A stretch of 57,345 nucleotides of DNA from an uncultured Prevotellaceae bacterium (GTDB taxonomy: Bacteria; Bacteroidota; Bacteroidia; Bacteroidales; UBA932): positions 1 through 57,345 of the forward strand of contig CAMVFZ010000012.1 in NCBI GenBank assembly GCA_947166905.1. The letters run 5' to 3'. Below the pieces are notes generated by a model, which did no database searches, was not told the DNA's origin, and saw only the letters and a list, made by a program, of their open reading frames with translations. The position numbers and the translations under genes are program-made. Shown in pieces: positions 50,319 through 57,345 of the stretch (positions are counted from its first letter, which is position 1; every line of letters begins with the position of its first letter).

Positions 50319-51333
50319 TACAGAAAGCCTTGTAAAGGGAATCGGTCCTTTCTACGTGGACGACGGTTTCGTTGCCACGGAAATCTTCTACATATGGAAT
50401 AACAGCCTTGAGATCATTCCAGGTGCCGTACGGAAGGCCCTTGGACTGAGCCACGCTAATGCAGTCCTTGATGCGGCCCTCGCCGGCATTGAAGGCTGCC
50501 AGCACAAAGCGGGTCAGTTCTTCCGGGCTGGAAGCGTCGTCCTGGAACATTCGCTGAAGCTTCTTAATATAATTGACTCCGGCCTGAAGGTTGGCCTCCG
50601 GGTCAAGGCGCTCTGCGCTGCCGTTGTAGGCGATGGCGGTAGATGCCATCAGCTGTAAAAGCCCCTCTGCACCGCGCCTGGAGCGCGATTCAATGCGGAA
50701 TCTTGACTCCTGCCAAACCAGTGCGGCCAGCATCCTCCAGTCCCAGCCAATCTCTGCAGCCTTGGCCTTGAGCAGCTTGTCGTAGGGACTGGCATATTTG
50801 TATCTGCCGCCCTTCTGTACCCGTCGGAACGGCTCAAATTTAGGTGAAAACCTGTCTAGTATATCTTTCAAATCGTCAGAATGGCGGATGGAGGACAGGG
50901 CCAGGTTAAGGTCGGCCGTAGTAAGCCGGCCGGCAGGGGAGGCTATCCACACTGTGCTGTCCTTCATAACTGAGCACAAAGACAGCTCCGTGCGTCCAAT
51001 AAGCGCAGAATCGGCGGCTGGCAGAACAACCATATCGATGCCTCCGGCCTCCAGAGTGTCCAGGATGGCGCTGCGGTTTGTTCCTGCGGAAATATCAAAA
51101 TCGTACTGCAGTAGATCCGCAGTACGGCGCAAAAGCTCGTAATTATAACCGGCACTGTAAAATATGGAATTGCTGATATAGTCGTTCACGGCAATTACGC
51201 AACGGGCCTGGCCAAAGCTGTCCGGGTTGTTCTCGTTGGGGTTTTTACGCATAAAGTGCGGCCTTACGGAGAACAATAGAGCTACGCAAACAAGATACCG
51301 TAAGTATCTGACTATATGGTCTTTACATTTCAC
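50305..51333 (-). CDS. MltF-like lytic transglycosylase with solute-binding-like domain
   Basis: This 342-aa protein has a hydrophobic N-terminus. A periplasmic-binding-protein-like segment (about 44-165) contains GGIDMVVLPAADSALI. The C-terminal SLT domain has the catalytic Glu E209 in ALVWQESRF, GAEGLLQLM and AAFNAGEGRI. It cleaves peptidoglycan glycan strands, forming anhydromuropeptides, in the MltF manner. It starts at the base shared with the porin stop (TAATG overlap) and is the last gene of a four-gene envelope operon. Confidence 0.88.
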   Translation of the reverse strand: MKCKDHIVRYLRYLVCVALLFSVRPHFMRKNPNENNPDSFGQARCVIAVNDYISNSIFYSAGYNYELLRRTADLLQYDFDISAGTNRSAILDTLEAGGIDMVVLPAADSALIGRTELSLCSVMKDSTVWIASPAGRLTTADLNLALSSIRHSDDLKDILDRFSPKFEPFRRVQKGGRYKYASPYDKLLKAKAAEIGWDWRMLAALVWQESRFRIESRSRRGAEGLLQLMASTAIAYNGSAERLDPEANLQAGVNYIKKLQRMFQDDASSPEELTRFVLAAFNAGEGRIKDCISVAQSKGLPYGTWNDLKAVIPYVEDFRGNETVVHVERTDSLYKAFCIIAP

Positions 51334-53894
51334 TATTTACCCATACTGGACGCCCTGTCGCTCATAGGCTTGTTAACCTGATGAGAGGTGTAGAAAGGAA
51401 TCCAGATACCAAGTTTAATCGCGTTTTGTGAGCGTATATAACCCTTTGCGCTGAAGTATTCAGGGTTATCGCTTATCATCATGCTTCCATTCACGTATTT
51501 AATGAAGATGCAGGCCTTCTTCCACTGCATATTCACGAAGAAGTCCATGTAAGGCAGTTTTCCGCCGATCTTTTCCTGAGCCTGATTAGTGAAGACTCCT
51601 GTTGAGGGACGGAAGGACGGTGCATACCAGGACGTTGTCCACTGGGCGTCGGCGCCGATCTGCATCTTCATCACTCCGTTGATACCGAACTGAACGTAAC
51701 CCCTTGAATTGATGGCCACCGTAGGCAGGGGCAGTACGTCCTTGTTAGAACTGAGCTGAACCAGCGCACGGGTATCCAGATGCATGAACCAGAGTTTCAG
51801 GTCCTTTTCCAGACCGAACTTAAGCACATGCATAGGGGAGGTATTCTGATGTATCATACCCTGGCTGTCGTACCAGATATTGTTTTTAAGCAGAGCATAT
51901 CCGGCCGATGCCTTCAGCTTCCAGTACGGAATGCTGATGCTGCCTTCCAGTTTGGTGGTGCTGATCTTGCCGAAGTCGTTGTCCCACTTGTCATGGTTGC
52001 CGTAATAGTGCAACTGGTAGAAATCGGGCCTGTCAAGGGTTGTCTCAAAGCTCAGGTGGATGTTAACCGGGCTCTTCCTTGCCTTGCGGAAGGGGTAGAA
52101 AGAGTAGTCGGCATCGGCCCGTAAACCGGTGTCACCGGACTCGTCGCCCACCATGGTCAGGTAGCCCTGAGCGTTCCAGGTAAAGCCTTCCCATCGGCCA
52201 CCGGCGCCTCCGTAAAGGTATGTAGAGTTCCAGGTGGTGTTGCCAGGCTTGACCAGATAACCCATCGGACTAAAGCTGTAATACTTCATTATCCTGTTGC
52301 CAAGGCCGATGTCAAGGGTAGATACCACCGCATCTTTTGACCAGGGCTGCAACTTGGCGAATATCCTGTTCTCTATCCTTGTAACGTGCAGGGAGTCGTT
52401 GGTCTTGGTAGGATGGATGTAGAACTTGTTGTCGTAGTACTTGCGTCCGTTGGTATCCGCAGCGGTAATCTCGTCCGTATAAATCTTGGCGTAGTTGGAA
52501 TACTCGCTGCTATGGCCCAGGAAGGCGGTTGTAAGGTCTGCAGTGCCCGTGCTGTCGGATTCCTCGGCTCCGAAGATCTTAGCCAGGAAGGGCAGCGGGA
52601 AGCGGTACTGCTGGTCAAGGAACAGGGTTGTCTTCTTGACTTTGTTCCTGCCGGTTTCAAAGAAGACGGGGATCTCCCTTGAATCAACAGTGGTATCACG
52701 TAGCCAGAAGCTGTCAGTGAAGCCTCCATTCTCGTTTTTCTTCATAACATTGCCGATCACTCCTCCGTGGGCTATGTACTTCTTACCCAGGTAGTTGAAC
52801 CAGGCTCCGTAGCTTCTGTTGCTGGCCCTTTCGTGTGCCAGCATACCATTGGAACCATTGCGGTCGTATTCCAATGTGATGTTCAGCTCCGGATGTATGT
52901 TCTGGCTTACCAGAATGTGGATGTTGGACTCTTCGCGTTCTGTGTCGGAGAGCAGCGTTCCCCAGTAGGCCAGCTCTGTATAAGGAGTCTTGGTGTTGTA
53001 CATCGGCAGCGTTGCAGGGGTGTGGGTATATGCCTCGTAGGGGGCGTAGAAGGCCACTCCCTCGTCGTTCTTGCGCTGGAAGAAGTCGTAATGCAGGTAG
53101 GCTGATCCGTGCGTACCCTGGGAAACTACGCCTACGTCTTCACGCATGTACTTATAGTCGTTGAACCAGTAGTTGGCGGTGGTATCTATCATGTCCACCT
53201 TGATTTTGCTGAAGAGCGGATCCCTGTACCATCTTACGATACGTTTGTACCAAAGGGAATCCGGCAGCGCGAAGGTCTCCAGGATTCGGGGAGTATTCTC
53301 ACGGATGCTGTCCTTGATGTGCTGCAGGCTGTCTTTTACTGCAAACAGGCTGTCCAGTTCCCTCTGCTGGCGCTTAAGTTTCTGGGCGTCGTCGTATTTC
53401 TTACGCTCTTCTTTGCTAAGGCCGTTGTACCACTTCTGGAACTTGAGGCGTGCAGCTACGGTAGAGTCTGCAAAGTAAATGGAGTCAATCTGTTTCCAGA
53501 TTACTGAATCGCCGGCCTGCTTAAGGGAATCTACAGTAAGTTTGTGGCTCAGGGAGTCTACCAGGGGAATGTACCACTTATAGCGGAACGGGTCCGTAAG
53601 TTTAAGTGAATCAGGTACTTTTATGGTATCGCGAGCCAGGATTACCGGAGTGGTATCTTCTGGCTCAAGTATTCCCTCCAGAGAGTCCGTTAGGGCCTTG
53701 GAGCCCTCTTTACGGAACTTAGTGTATATCTTTTTGTTGCTGTAAATGACGGTGTCTCCGGCTTCCGATTCTTCCGTGGCGGGGCCGGCCAGCTCTGCCA
53801 GGCGGGCACTGTCCGATGCCCACATCTGAAGACAGGCGGCAATCACTACCACCATCGGAAACCATATTCTAGACAGCAATCTTCGCATTTTCAA
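51333..53894 (-). CDS. Putative porin of the Bacteroidetes Porin_10 type
   Basis: This 853-aa protein has a signal peptide (cleavage near MWAS). A charged helical region (residues about 60-215, KQIDSIYFADSTVAARLKFQ; KLKRQQRELDSLFAVKDSL) is followed by a large C-terminal beta-barrel (about 230-853) with aromatic-rich strands such as LTTAFLGHSSEYSNYAKIY and WTTSWYAPSFRPSTGVF. The length and the pattern fit the putative porin family of Bacteroidetes. The substrate is unknown. It lies 2 nt downstream of the C11 peptidase gene. Confidence 0.82.
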   Translation of the reverse strand: MKMRRLLSRIWFPMVVVIAACLQMWASDSARLAELAGPATEESEAGDTVIYSNKKIYTKFRKEGSKALTDSLEGILEPEDTTPVILARDTIKVPDSLKLTDPFRYKWYIPLVDSLSHKLTVDSLKQAGDSVIWKQIDSIYFADSTVAARLKFQKWYNGLSKEERKKYDDAQKLKRQQRELDSLFAVKDSLQHIKDSIRENTPRILETFALPDSLWYKRIVRWYRDPLFSKIKVDMIDTTANYWFNDYKYMREDVGVVSQGTHGSAYLHYDFFQRKNDEGVAFYAPYEAYTHTPATLPMYNTKTPYTELAYWGTLLSDTEREESNIHILVSQNIHPELNITLEYDRNGSNGMLAHERASNRSYGAWFNYLGKKYIAHGGVIGNVMKKNENGGFTDSFWLRDTTVDSREIPVFFETGRNKVKKTTLFLDQQYRFPLPFLAKIFGAEESDSTGTADLTTAFLGHSSEYSNYAKIYTDEITAADTNGRKYYDNKFYIHPTKTNDSLHVTRIENRIFAKLQPWSKDAVVSTLDIGLGNRIMKYYSFSPMGYLVKPGNTTWNSTYLYGGAGGRWEGFTWNAQGYLTMVGDESGDTGLRADADYSFYPFRKARKSPVNIHLSFETTLDRPDFYQLHYYGNHDKWDNDFGKISTTKLEGSISIPYWKLKASAGYALLKNNIWYDSQGMIHQNTSPMHVLKFGLEKDLKLWFMHLDTRALVQLSSNKDVLPLPTVAINSRGYVQFGINGVMKMQIGADAQWTTSWYAPSFRPSTGVFTNQAQEKIGGKLPYMDFFVNMQWKKACIFIKYVNGSMMISDNPEYFSAKGYIRSQNAIKLGIWIPFYTSHQVNKPMSDRASSMGK

Positions 53895-53896
53895 TT

Positions 53897-55105
53897 CTAT
53901 TTAACCAATTCTACGGCCTTGTTCCATGACAGGCTCTTGTAAAAGTTGTGCAGGTAGTCGCCTTCTACGGATGGCAGGTACATTGTAAAGCCGGAGAAGA
54001 TGTTTATCGGGTGTGCGCTGGCATCGGTAGCTGAATAATACTGACCTGTGTTTCCTTTGTACACTATACAATCGGCCAGGGCGGCCTCCAGTTTCTTAAC
54101 TTCGTCGGTTGTGGCGCCGGCCTTTACGAATACGTCTTCAAGGTCGAAGAACCAGTGCTTTGTGCCTCCGAATTCCTGTACTGTCCTGTAATCCAAGGCG
54201 TTAATCTGGGTACGATATTTTTCTGCCAGCTCTTTGCATACGCTCGCAAGGTTACCCATTGCCGATGGCTTTACCAAAGAGATGGTGGCGCTTCTGTAGG
54301 CCCCTGTCTTGGCCATGTATAGGTCTATATAGGCCTCGCAGACCTTTTCCGGGGCATTGTTTTTAAGAAGGCGCTCTACCATTGTGGTGTAGTCGTAGCC
54401 TTCTGAAAGCACCTCTGCCTGGGAGAATCCCATCTTGTCTACCTTGTCCCTGAAGGCATAAGCTACTTCTACGCATCCAGCCAGGCAGGCGTCGATAACC
54501 ATATAATCAAGCTTGTAGGGGAGCGCAGCGGCCATTTCTTCTACTTCCATTTCAAGGGAGCGGCTTACGCTTTGTTCTACAACCTCTTCCTGGCCGATGG
54601 TCCTGCGCATTACGCTATTGGCCTCATAGTACTGGGGATTGGAGTAGTAACCACTTGGAAGCCAACCGGTTGCGTGTGAAGAGAAGACCATGCCATAGCT
54701 CTTTGCAGGGTACATGCTCTTAATGTCCATAAGTATAGACTTGAAGCTTTCTACGTCTGCCAGTTTGCGGCCTACTGCGTAGGTCTTGACGGTATCCATT
54801 ATGGCTTTTGTGCCGTTTTTGTACAGTCTTATAAGTAGCGGGGAGGTCTGATTGCTGTAAGTGCCTTTGAGGGGCTTTGTAACAATCAGCACTACGTTTT
54901 GTCCTTTCTTTTTTGTGGGCAGCCAGCCTTGCTGCAACTCATTTATATTGGTACGGAGGTACGAGCTAAGGCTGTTGAAACCGGCGGAATACAGTATCAT
55001 CACCTTGCGGTTGGTCTCGTCCTCAGAGGATGATGACTTGCTGCAGGATGCAAAGCCGATGGCTGCCAGAGCTGCCAGAAGCAGTATTTTTGCCGATGTT
55101 TTCAT
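53897..55105 (-). CDS. Clostripain-related (C11) cysteine peptidase lipoprotein
   Basis: This 402-aa lipoprotein has Cys21 in GFASC. The caspase-like fold carries the catalytic His H144 in SSHATGW and Cys C207 in VIDACLAGC, as in clostripain/C11 enzymes, which cleave after basic residues. It also has strand LDYMVIDACL and a C-terminal domain (IDLYMAKTGAYRSATIS). A self-processing site is not obvious. It lies 12 nt downstream of the DPP III gene. It may work with it on peptides in the envelope, which is inference. Confidence 0.86.
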   Translation of the reverse strand: MKTSAKILLLAALAAIGFASCSKSSSSEDETNRKVMILYSAGFNSLSSYLRTNINELQQGWLPTKKKGQNVVLIVTKPLKGTYSNQTSPLLIRLYKNGTKAIMDTVKTYAVGRKLADVESFKSILMDIKSMYPAKSYGMVFSSHATGWLPSGYYSNPQYYEANSVMRRTIGQEEVVEQSVSRSLEMEVEEMAAALPYKLDYMVIDACLAGCVEVAYAFRDKVDKMGFSQAEVLSEGYDYTTMVERLLKNNAPEKVCEAYIDLYMAKTGAYRSATISLVKPSAMGNLASVCKELAEKYRTQINALDYRTVQEFGGTKHWFFDLEDVFVKAGATTDEVKKLEAALADCIVYKGNTGQYYSATDASAHPINIFSGFTMYLPSVEGDYLHNFYKSLSWNKAVELVK

Positions 55106-55117
55106 TTGTTTAGCCTG

Positions 55118-57118
55118 TTAAAGCGTTCTGTAGCGTTTTCCGTATTCCAGCTGCTGCTGCAGGTAATTGTCGGGGTAAACGAGTTTGTAATCAACTACCT
55201 TGCCGTTTTCTACCACGGGCTCAATCTCCGGGTTGATGAAGCCTCCGTATGGTTTGAGGTTAAGGGCGGCGTAGCGCTCCAGTACCTCTTTATGAAGCTC
55301 AGGGTCGATGTTTACTGCGTAGGTCTCTATGAGGGCTTTACCGGCCTCGTAGTCGCCTTCGGATTTGATGCGCTGGATTTCTGCCAGGAGCTCTGCAAAG
55401 AGGCCGCGGAGGGCTTCAAAGTCGTTTACTACAAAGTAGGTCTTGCCGTCGCGTACTTTCTTCTCAATTACGTTGCGGTCTGCGCCTTTCTCGTAGCACC
55501 ATGCCGCGATTAGCTGGCGGTTCTGCATGTGGGCCTCTGTGTTCTGACGGCCGAGCTCTACGCGTGTAAACTGGGTGAAGAGTCCGTTGCGGATGTAGCC
55601 GGTATAATGTGCCTTGTAGGCCTCCATATCAGGGATAATGCCAAGTTCCACAAGCTTGGGATCGGCAATGTAATAGAGGCCGAAGAGGTCTGCCCTGGCT
55701 TCTTCAAGGGCGGACTGGTACTCGCCGAGCGCTGTTCCGGATACGCCGGGGAGGAGCTGGCCGGAGCCGTGGCCAAGGCATTCGTGAAGGTCTGTGTGGA
55801 CCTCGTCGGCGTAGGCTTCGTATTTCTTGTCGGCGTCAATTTCTGCCTGGTCCCATGCGAATTCTTTGAGTACGCTCTTAGGCATTTCTTCTGCTGCGAA
55901 GTCGTAGGTGTGGGTGATGTTCGCGATGGTTACGCTTTTGGAGCCGTATTCTTTGCGGATCCAGTCTGCGTTGGGCAGGTTGATGCCGATGGGGGTTGAG
56001 GGATAGGTTGCGCCGGACAGTGCGACTGCGTTGACTACTTTTGCGGATATGCCTTTGCAGTTTTTCTTCTTGAAGCGGTCGTCAACAGGGGAGTGGTCCT
56101 CGAACCACTGGGCGTTGGCGCTGAGGGTTTCTGTACGTGCGGATGCTGCAAAGTCTTTGATGTGGACTTCGCCTTCCCAGGTTGCCTTGCGTCCAAGGGG
56201 ATCGTCATAATCCTCAATGAATCCGTTGATGAAGTCTACTGTGCCGATGGTGTCTTTAACCCATTCGATGTTGTATTCGTCCCATTTGCGGAGGTCGCCG
56301 GTCTTGTAATACTCAATGAGCAGGCCGATGGCGCGTTTCTGGATGTCGTTTTCTGCTACTTCTTTGGCCTTTTCAAGGTTTTCGCAGATCTTGTCTATGG
56401 CGGGGCCGTAGATGCCGCCGGACTTCCATTTGAGCTCGGCAAGGGTGCCATCGGCATTCTTTACTACCTTGGAGTTGAGGCCGTAGGAGATGGGCTGGGT
56501 GTCTTTGGGGTCGGCCATTTTGCCGTAGAAGTCGTCTACTTCCTTGCGGGTTACGCCTTCGTAGAAGTTGACTGCGGAGAGTGCTACGATGTCTCCTGTT
56601 TTGGAGGTGGAGCGGCGCTGTGCAAGGGTGTCGGCGTTGTAGATGAAGTCAAGGAGTTTGGTGTCTTCGTCGCCGACGGCTGCCATTAGGCTGCGGAAGT
56701 ATTCTTTGCCGCAGGTGGGGATGAATTTGTCTTCTGCGTAGTGGTGGTGTACGCCGTTTGCGAAGAAGACTCTTTTTGCGAAGACTGTGAAGTCCTGGAA
56801 GTCCTGGCACTGGCGGTCGCCCTGATAGTTATTGAGGATGTCTTCAATAACGTGGCGGATTGGCAGGTTTTTGGCGCAGTACTGGTCCCAGGTGATGTCG
56901 CGGCCGTATTTGGCTGCTTCTGAGAGGTAGTATGCGTATTCTTTTTGCTGCAGGCTGAGGCTGTCCCAGCCGGGGACCTGGTAGCGCATTACTTTGAGAT
57001 CTGCGAACTGGTCTACGGTGTATTTGAAGTCTTCGTTTTTGTCTTGTTTGTTGCTGCATGCGGTTGCTGCGGCGCAAATTCCAAATGTTAGGATCATTGT
57101 TTTTGCGATCTTTTTCAT
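55118..57118 (-). CDS. Dipeptidyl peptidase III-family (M49) zinc peptidase lipoprotein
   Basis: This 666-aa lipoprotein has Cys21 in AAATAC. It carries the M49 motif H445-E446-C-L-G-H450 (HECLGHGSGQ) and the second motif EEARADLFG (472-480), which supplies the third zinc ligand. It releases dipeptides from the N-terminus of oligopeptides. Most DPP III are cytoplasmic, so the lipoprotein signal marks it as an envelope form. The start at ATG 57118 gives a normal signal peptide; the frame extends 13 codons back to 57157, where a basic stretch would precede it. It is the first gene of the envelope operon. Confidence 0.9.
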   Translation of the reverse strand: MKKIAKTMILTFGICAAATACSNKQDKNEDFKYTVDQFADLKVMRYQVPGWDSLSLQQKEYAYYLSEAAKYGRDITWDQYCAKNLPIRHVIEDILNNYQGDRQCQDFQDFTVFAKRVFFANGVHHHYAEDKFIPTCGKEYFRSLMAAVGDEDTKLLDFIYNADTLAQRRSTSKTGDIVALSAVNFYEGVTRKEVDDFYGKMADPKDTQPISYGLNSKVVKNADGTLAELKWKSGGIYGPAIDKICENLEKAKEVAENDIQKRAIGLLIEYYKTGDLRKWDEYNIEWVKDTIGTVDFINGFIEDYDDPLGRKATWEGEVHIKDFAASARTETLSANAQWFEDHSPVDDRFKKKNCKGISAKVVNAVALSGATYPSTPIGINLPNADWIRKEYGSKSVTIANITHTYDFAAEEMPKSVLKEFAWDQAEIDADKKYEAYADEVHTDLHECLGHGSGQLLPGVSGTALGEYQSALEEARADLFGLYYIADPKLVELGIIPDMEAYKAHYTGYIRNGLFTQFTRVELGRQNTEAHMQNRQLIAAWCYEKGADRNVIEKKVRDGKTYFVVNDFEALRGLFAELLAEIQRIKSEGDYEAGKALIETYAVNIDPELHKEVLERYAALNLKPYGGFINPEIEPVVENGKVVDYKLVYPDNYLQQQLEYGKRYRTL

Positions 57119-57175
57119 CTTGCTTCTTTTTTTACTACACTTTTGCTTTCCTGCCAAGTGTTCTTATATATCCTG

Positions 57176-57207
57176 CAAATATAGCATTATTTCTTTATAT
57201 TCCCAAA
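57176..57207 (-). promoter_or_regulatory. Promoter of the DPP III envelope operon
   Basis: On the minus strand TTTG (57204-57207) and TATATTTG (57176-57183) are 20 nt apart, a good Bacteroidetes promoter. The transcript would start near 57170. Confidence 0.7.
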
Positions 57208-57322
57208 GGCGCTGCCGGATGCGGTATAGCCCCCAGGGGGACTCGACAACGCTGACGCTCGTCTCGGCCCCTCCCACAACTGCTGCGCTTCGCTTGCATT
57301 TGCGGGCCCCTCCCCCTATACT

Positions 57323-57345
57323 TGTGACATGAACCCCAAAAGTTG
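57323..57345. mobile_element. Possible IS3-family terminal inverted repeat at window edge
   Basis: The end sequence begins TGTGACATGAACCCC and ends AAAAGTTG. It resembles the IS3-family (IS150-type) termini that carry CCCCAAAAGTT. The element itself would lie beyond the window. The preceding stretch (57220-57322) is G/C-rich spacer with imperfect GTATAG...CTATAC ends and no gene. Confidence 0.35.

Noticed and set aside
56093..56689. 198-codon plus-strand frame opposite the DPP III gene
   Set aside because: It is antisense to conserved M49 sequence, and the Gly/Val/Phe-rich translation is an antisense artefact.

Overview
The window comes from a member of the Bacteroidota, almost certainly order Bacteroidales. 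The evidence is the repeated TAnnTTTG promoter -7 element, the scarcity of Shine-Dalgarno sequences, lipoproteins with Bacteroidetes-type export signals, and phylum-restricted families (fimbrillin, DUF3575, DUF4199, DUF4295, DUF4296, Porin_10-like porin, lipoprotein dipeptidyl peptidase III). Most of the DNA is dense chromosomal housekeeping sequence. No rRNA, CRISPR array or complete mobile element was found. I count 56 protein genes, including four short ones (43, 48, 52 and 59 aa), plus two tRNA genes.

Layout. 1-411 is gene-free and packed with palindromes. 412-1967 (minus) holds a GtrB-type glycosyltransferase and a DUF4199 membrane protein. 2065-7392 (plus) is a translation block: thrS, infC (with an AUC start), rpmI, rplT, lepB, rpmB, rpmG and a DUF4295 ribosomal-type protein, closed by a strong terminator. 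7496-14320 (plus) is ftsY, pheT, a DUF4296 lipoprotein, an amidohydrolase, a radical SAM protein and deoC. 14551-17451 is a three-gene surface cluster: a lipoprotein with an HExxH motif, a DUF3575-type barrel and a Mfa2/FimB-like lipoprotein. tRNA-Leu(CAG), a hydroxyacid dehydrogenase, convergent guaA, typA, a DUF177 protein, rpmF and tRNA-Arg(CCT) follow.

23024-27862 (minus) is the main accessory region. A membrane-anchored TPR/AraC-type regulator stands beside a tightly overlapping operon: a 59-aa one-helix membrane protein, a 48-aa peptide, a fimbrillin-like lipoprotein, a 43-aa peptide paralogous to the first, and a second lipoprotein. The two short peptides share a K-x-FYEAP...VEV..E.V.C.S pattern and each directly precedes a surface lipoprotein. 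This is my best candidate for an under-described system.

28046-34254 (plus) is a five-gene operon: argR, an unknown exported protein, an acyl-CoA ligase, a dCMP deaminase and an S41 protease. 34255-43796 (minus) has a TonB-like protein, udk and asnS; a Ton/Tol-type motor operon (exbB, a 4-TM protein, two exbD); then dprA-tatD-ansA and queA. A divergent promoter pair at about 44.5 kb drives a Nudix hydrolase one way and an SRPBCC-like protein, an RsmF-like rRNA methyltransferase and a TPR protein the other way. Two membrane proteins, a lone FtsX-family permease and a four-gene minus-strand operon (dipeptidyl peptidase III, C11 peptidase, putative porin, MltF-like lytic transglycosylase) complete the window. 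The right edge may start an IS3-family element.

Non-coding points of interest are a two-copy structured repeat whose hairpins covary (79-219 and 47251-47416), an inverted copy of the tRNA-Arg 3' end that makes a near-perfect 75-nt hairpin, a structured rpmI-rplT gap, and several hairpins that contain stop codons.
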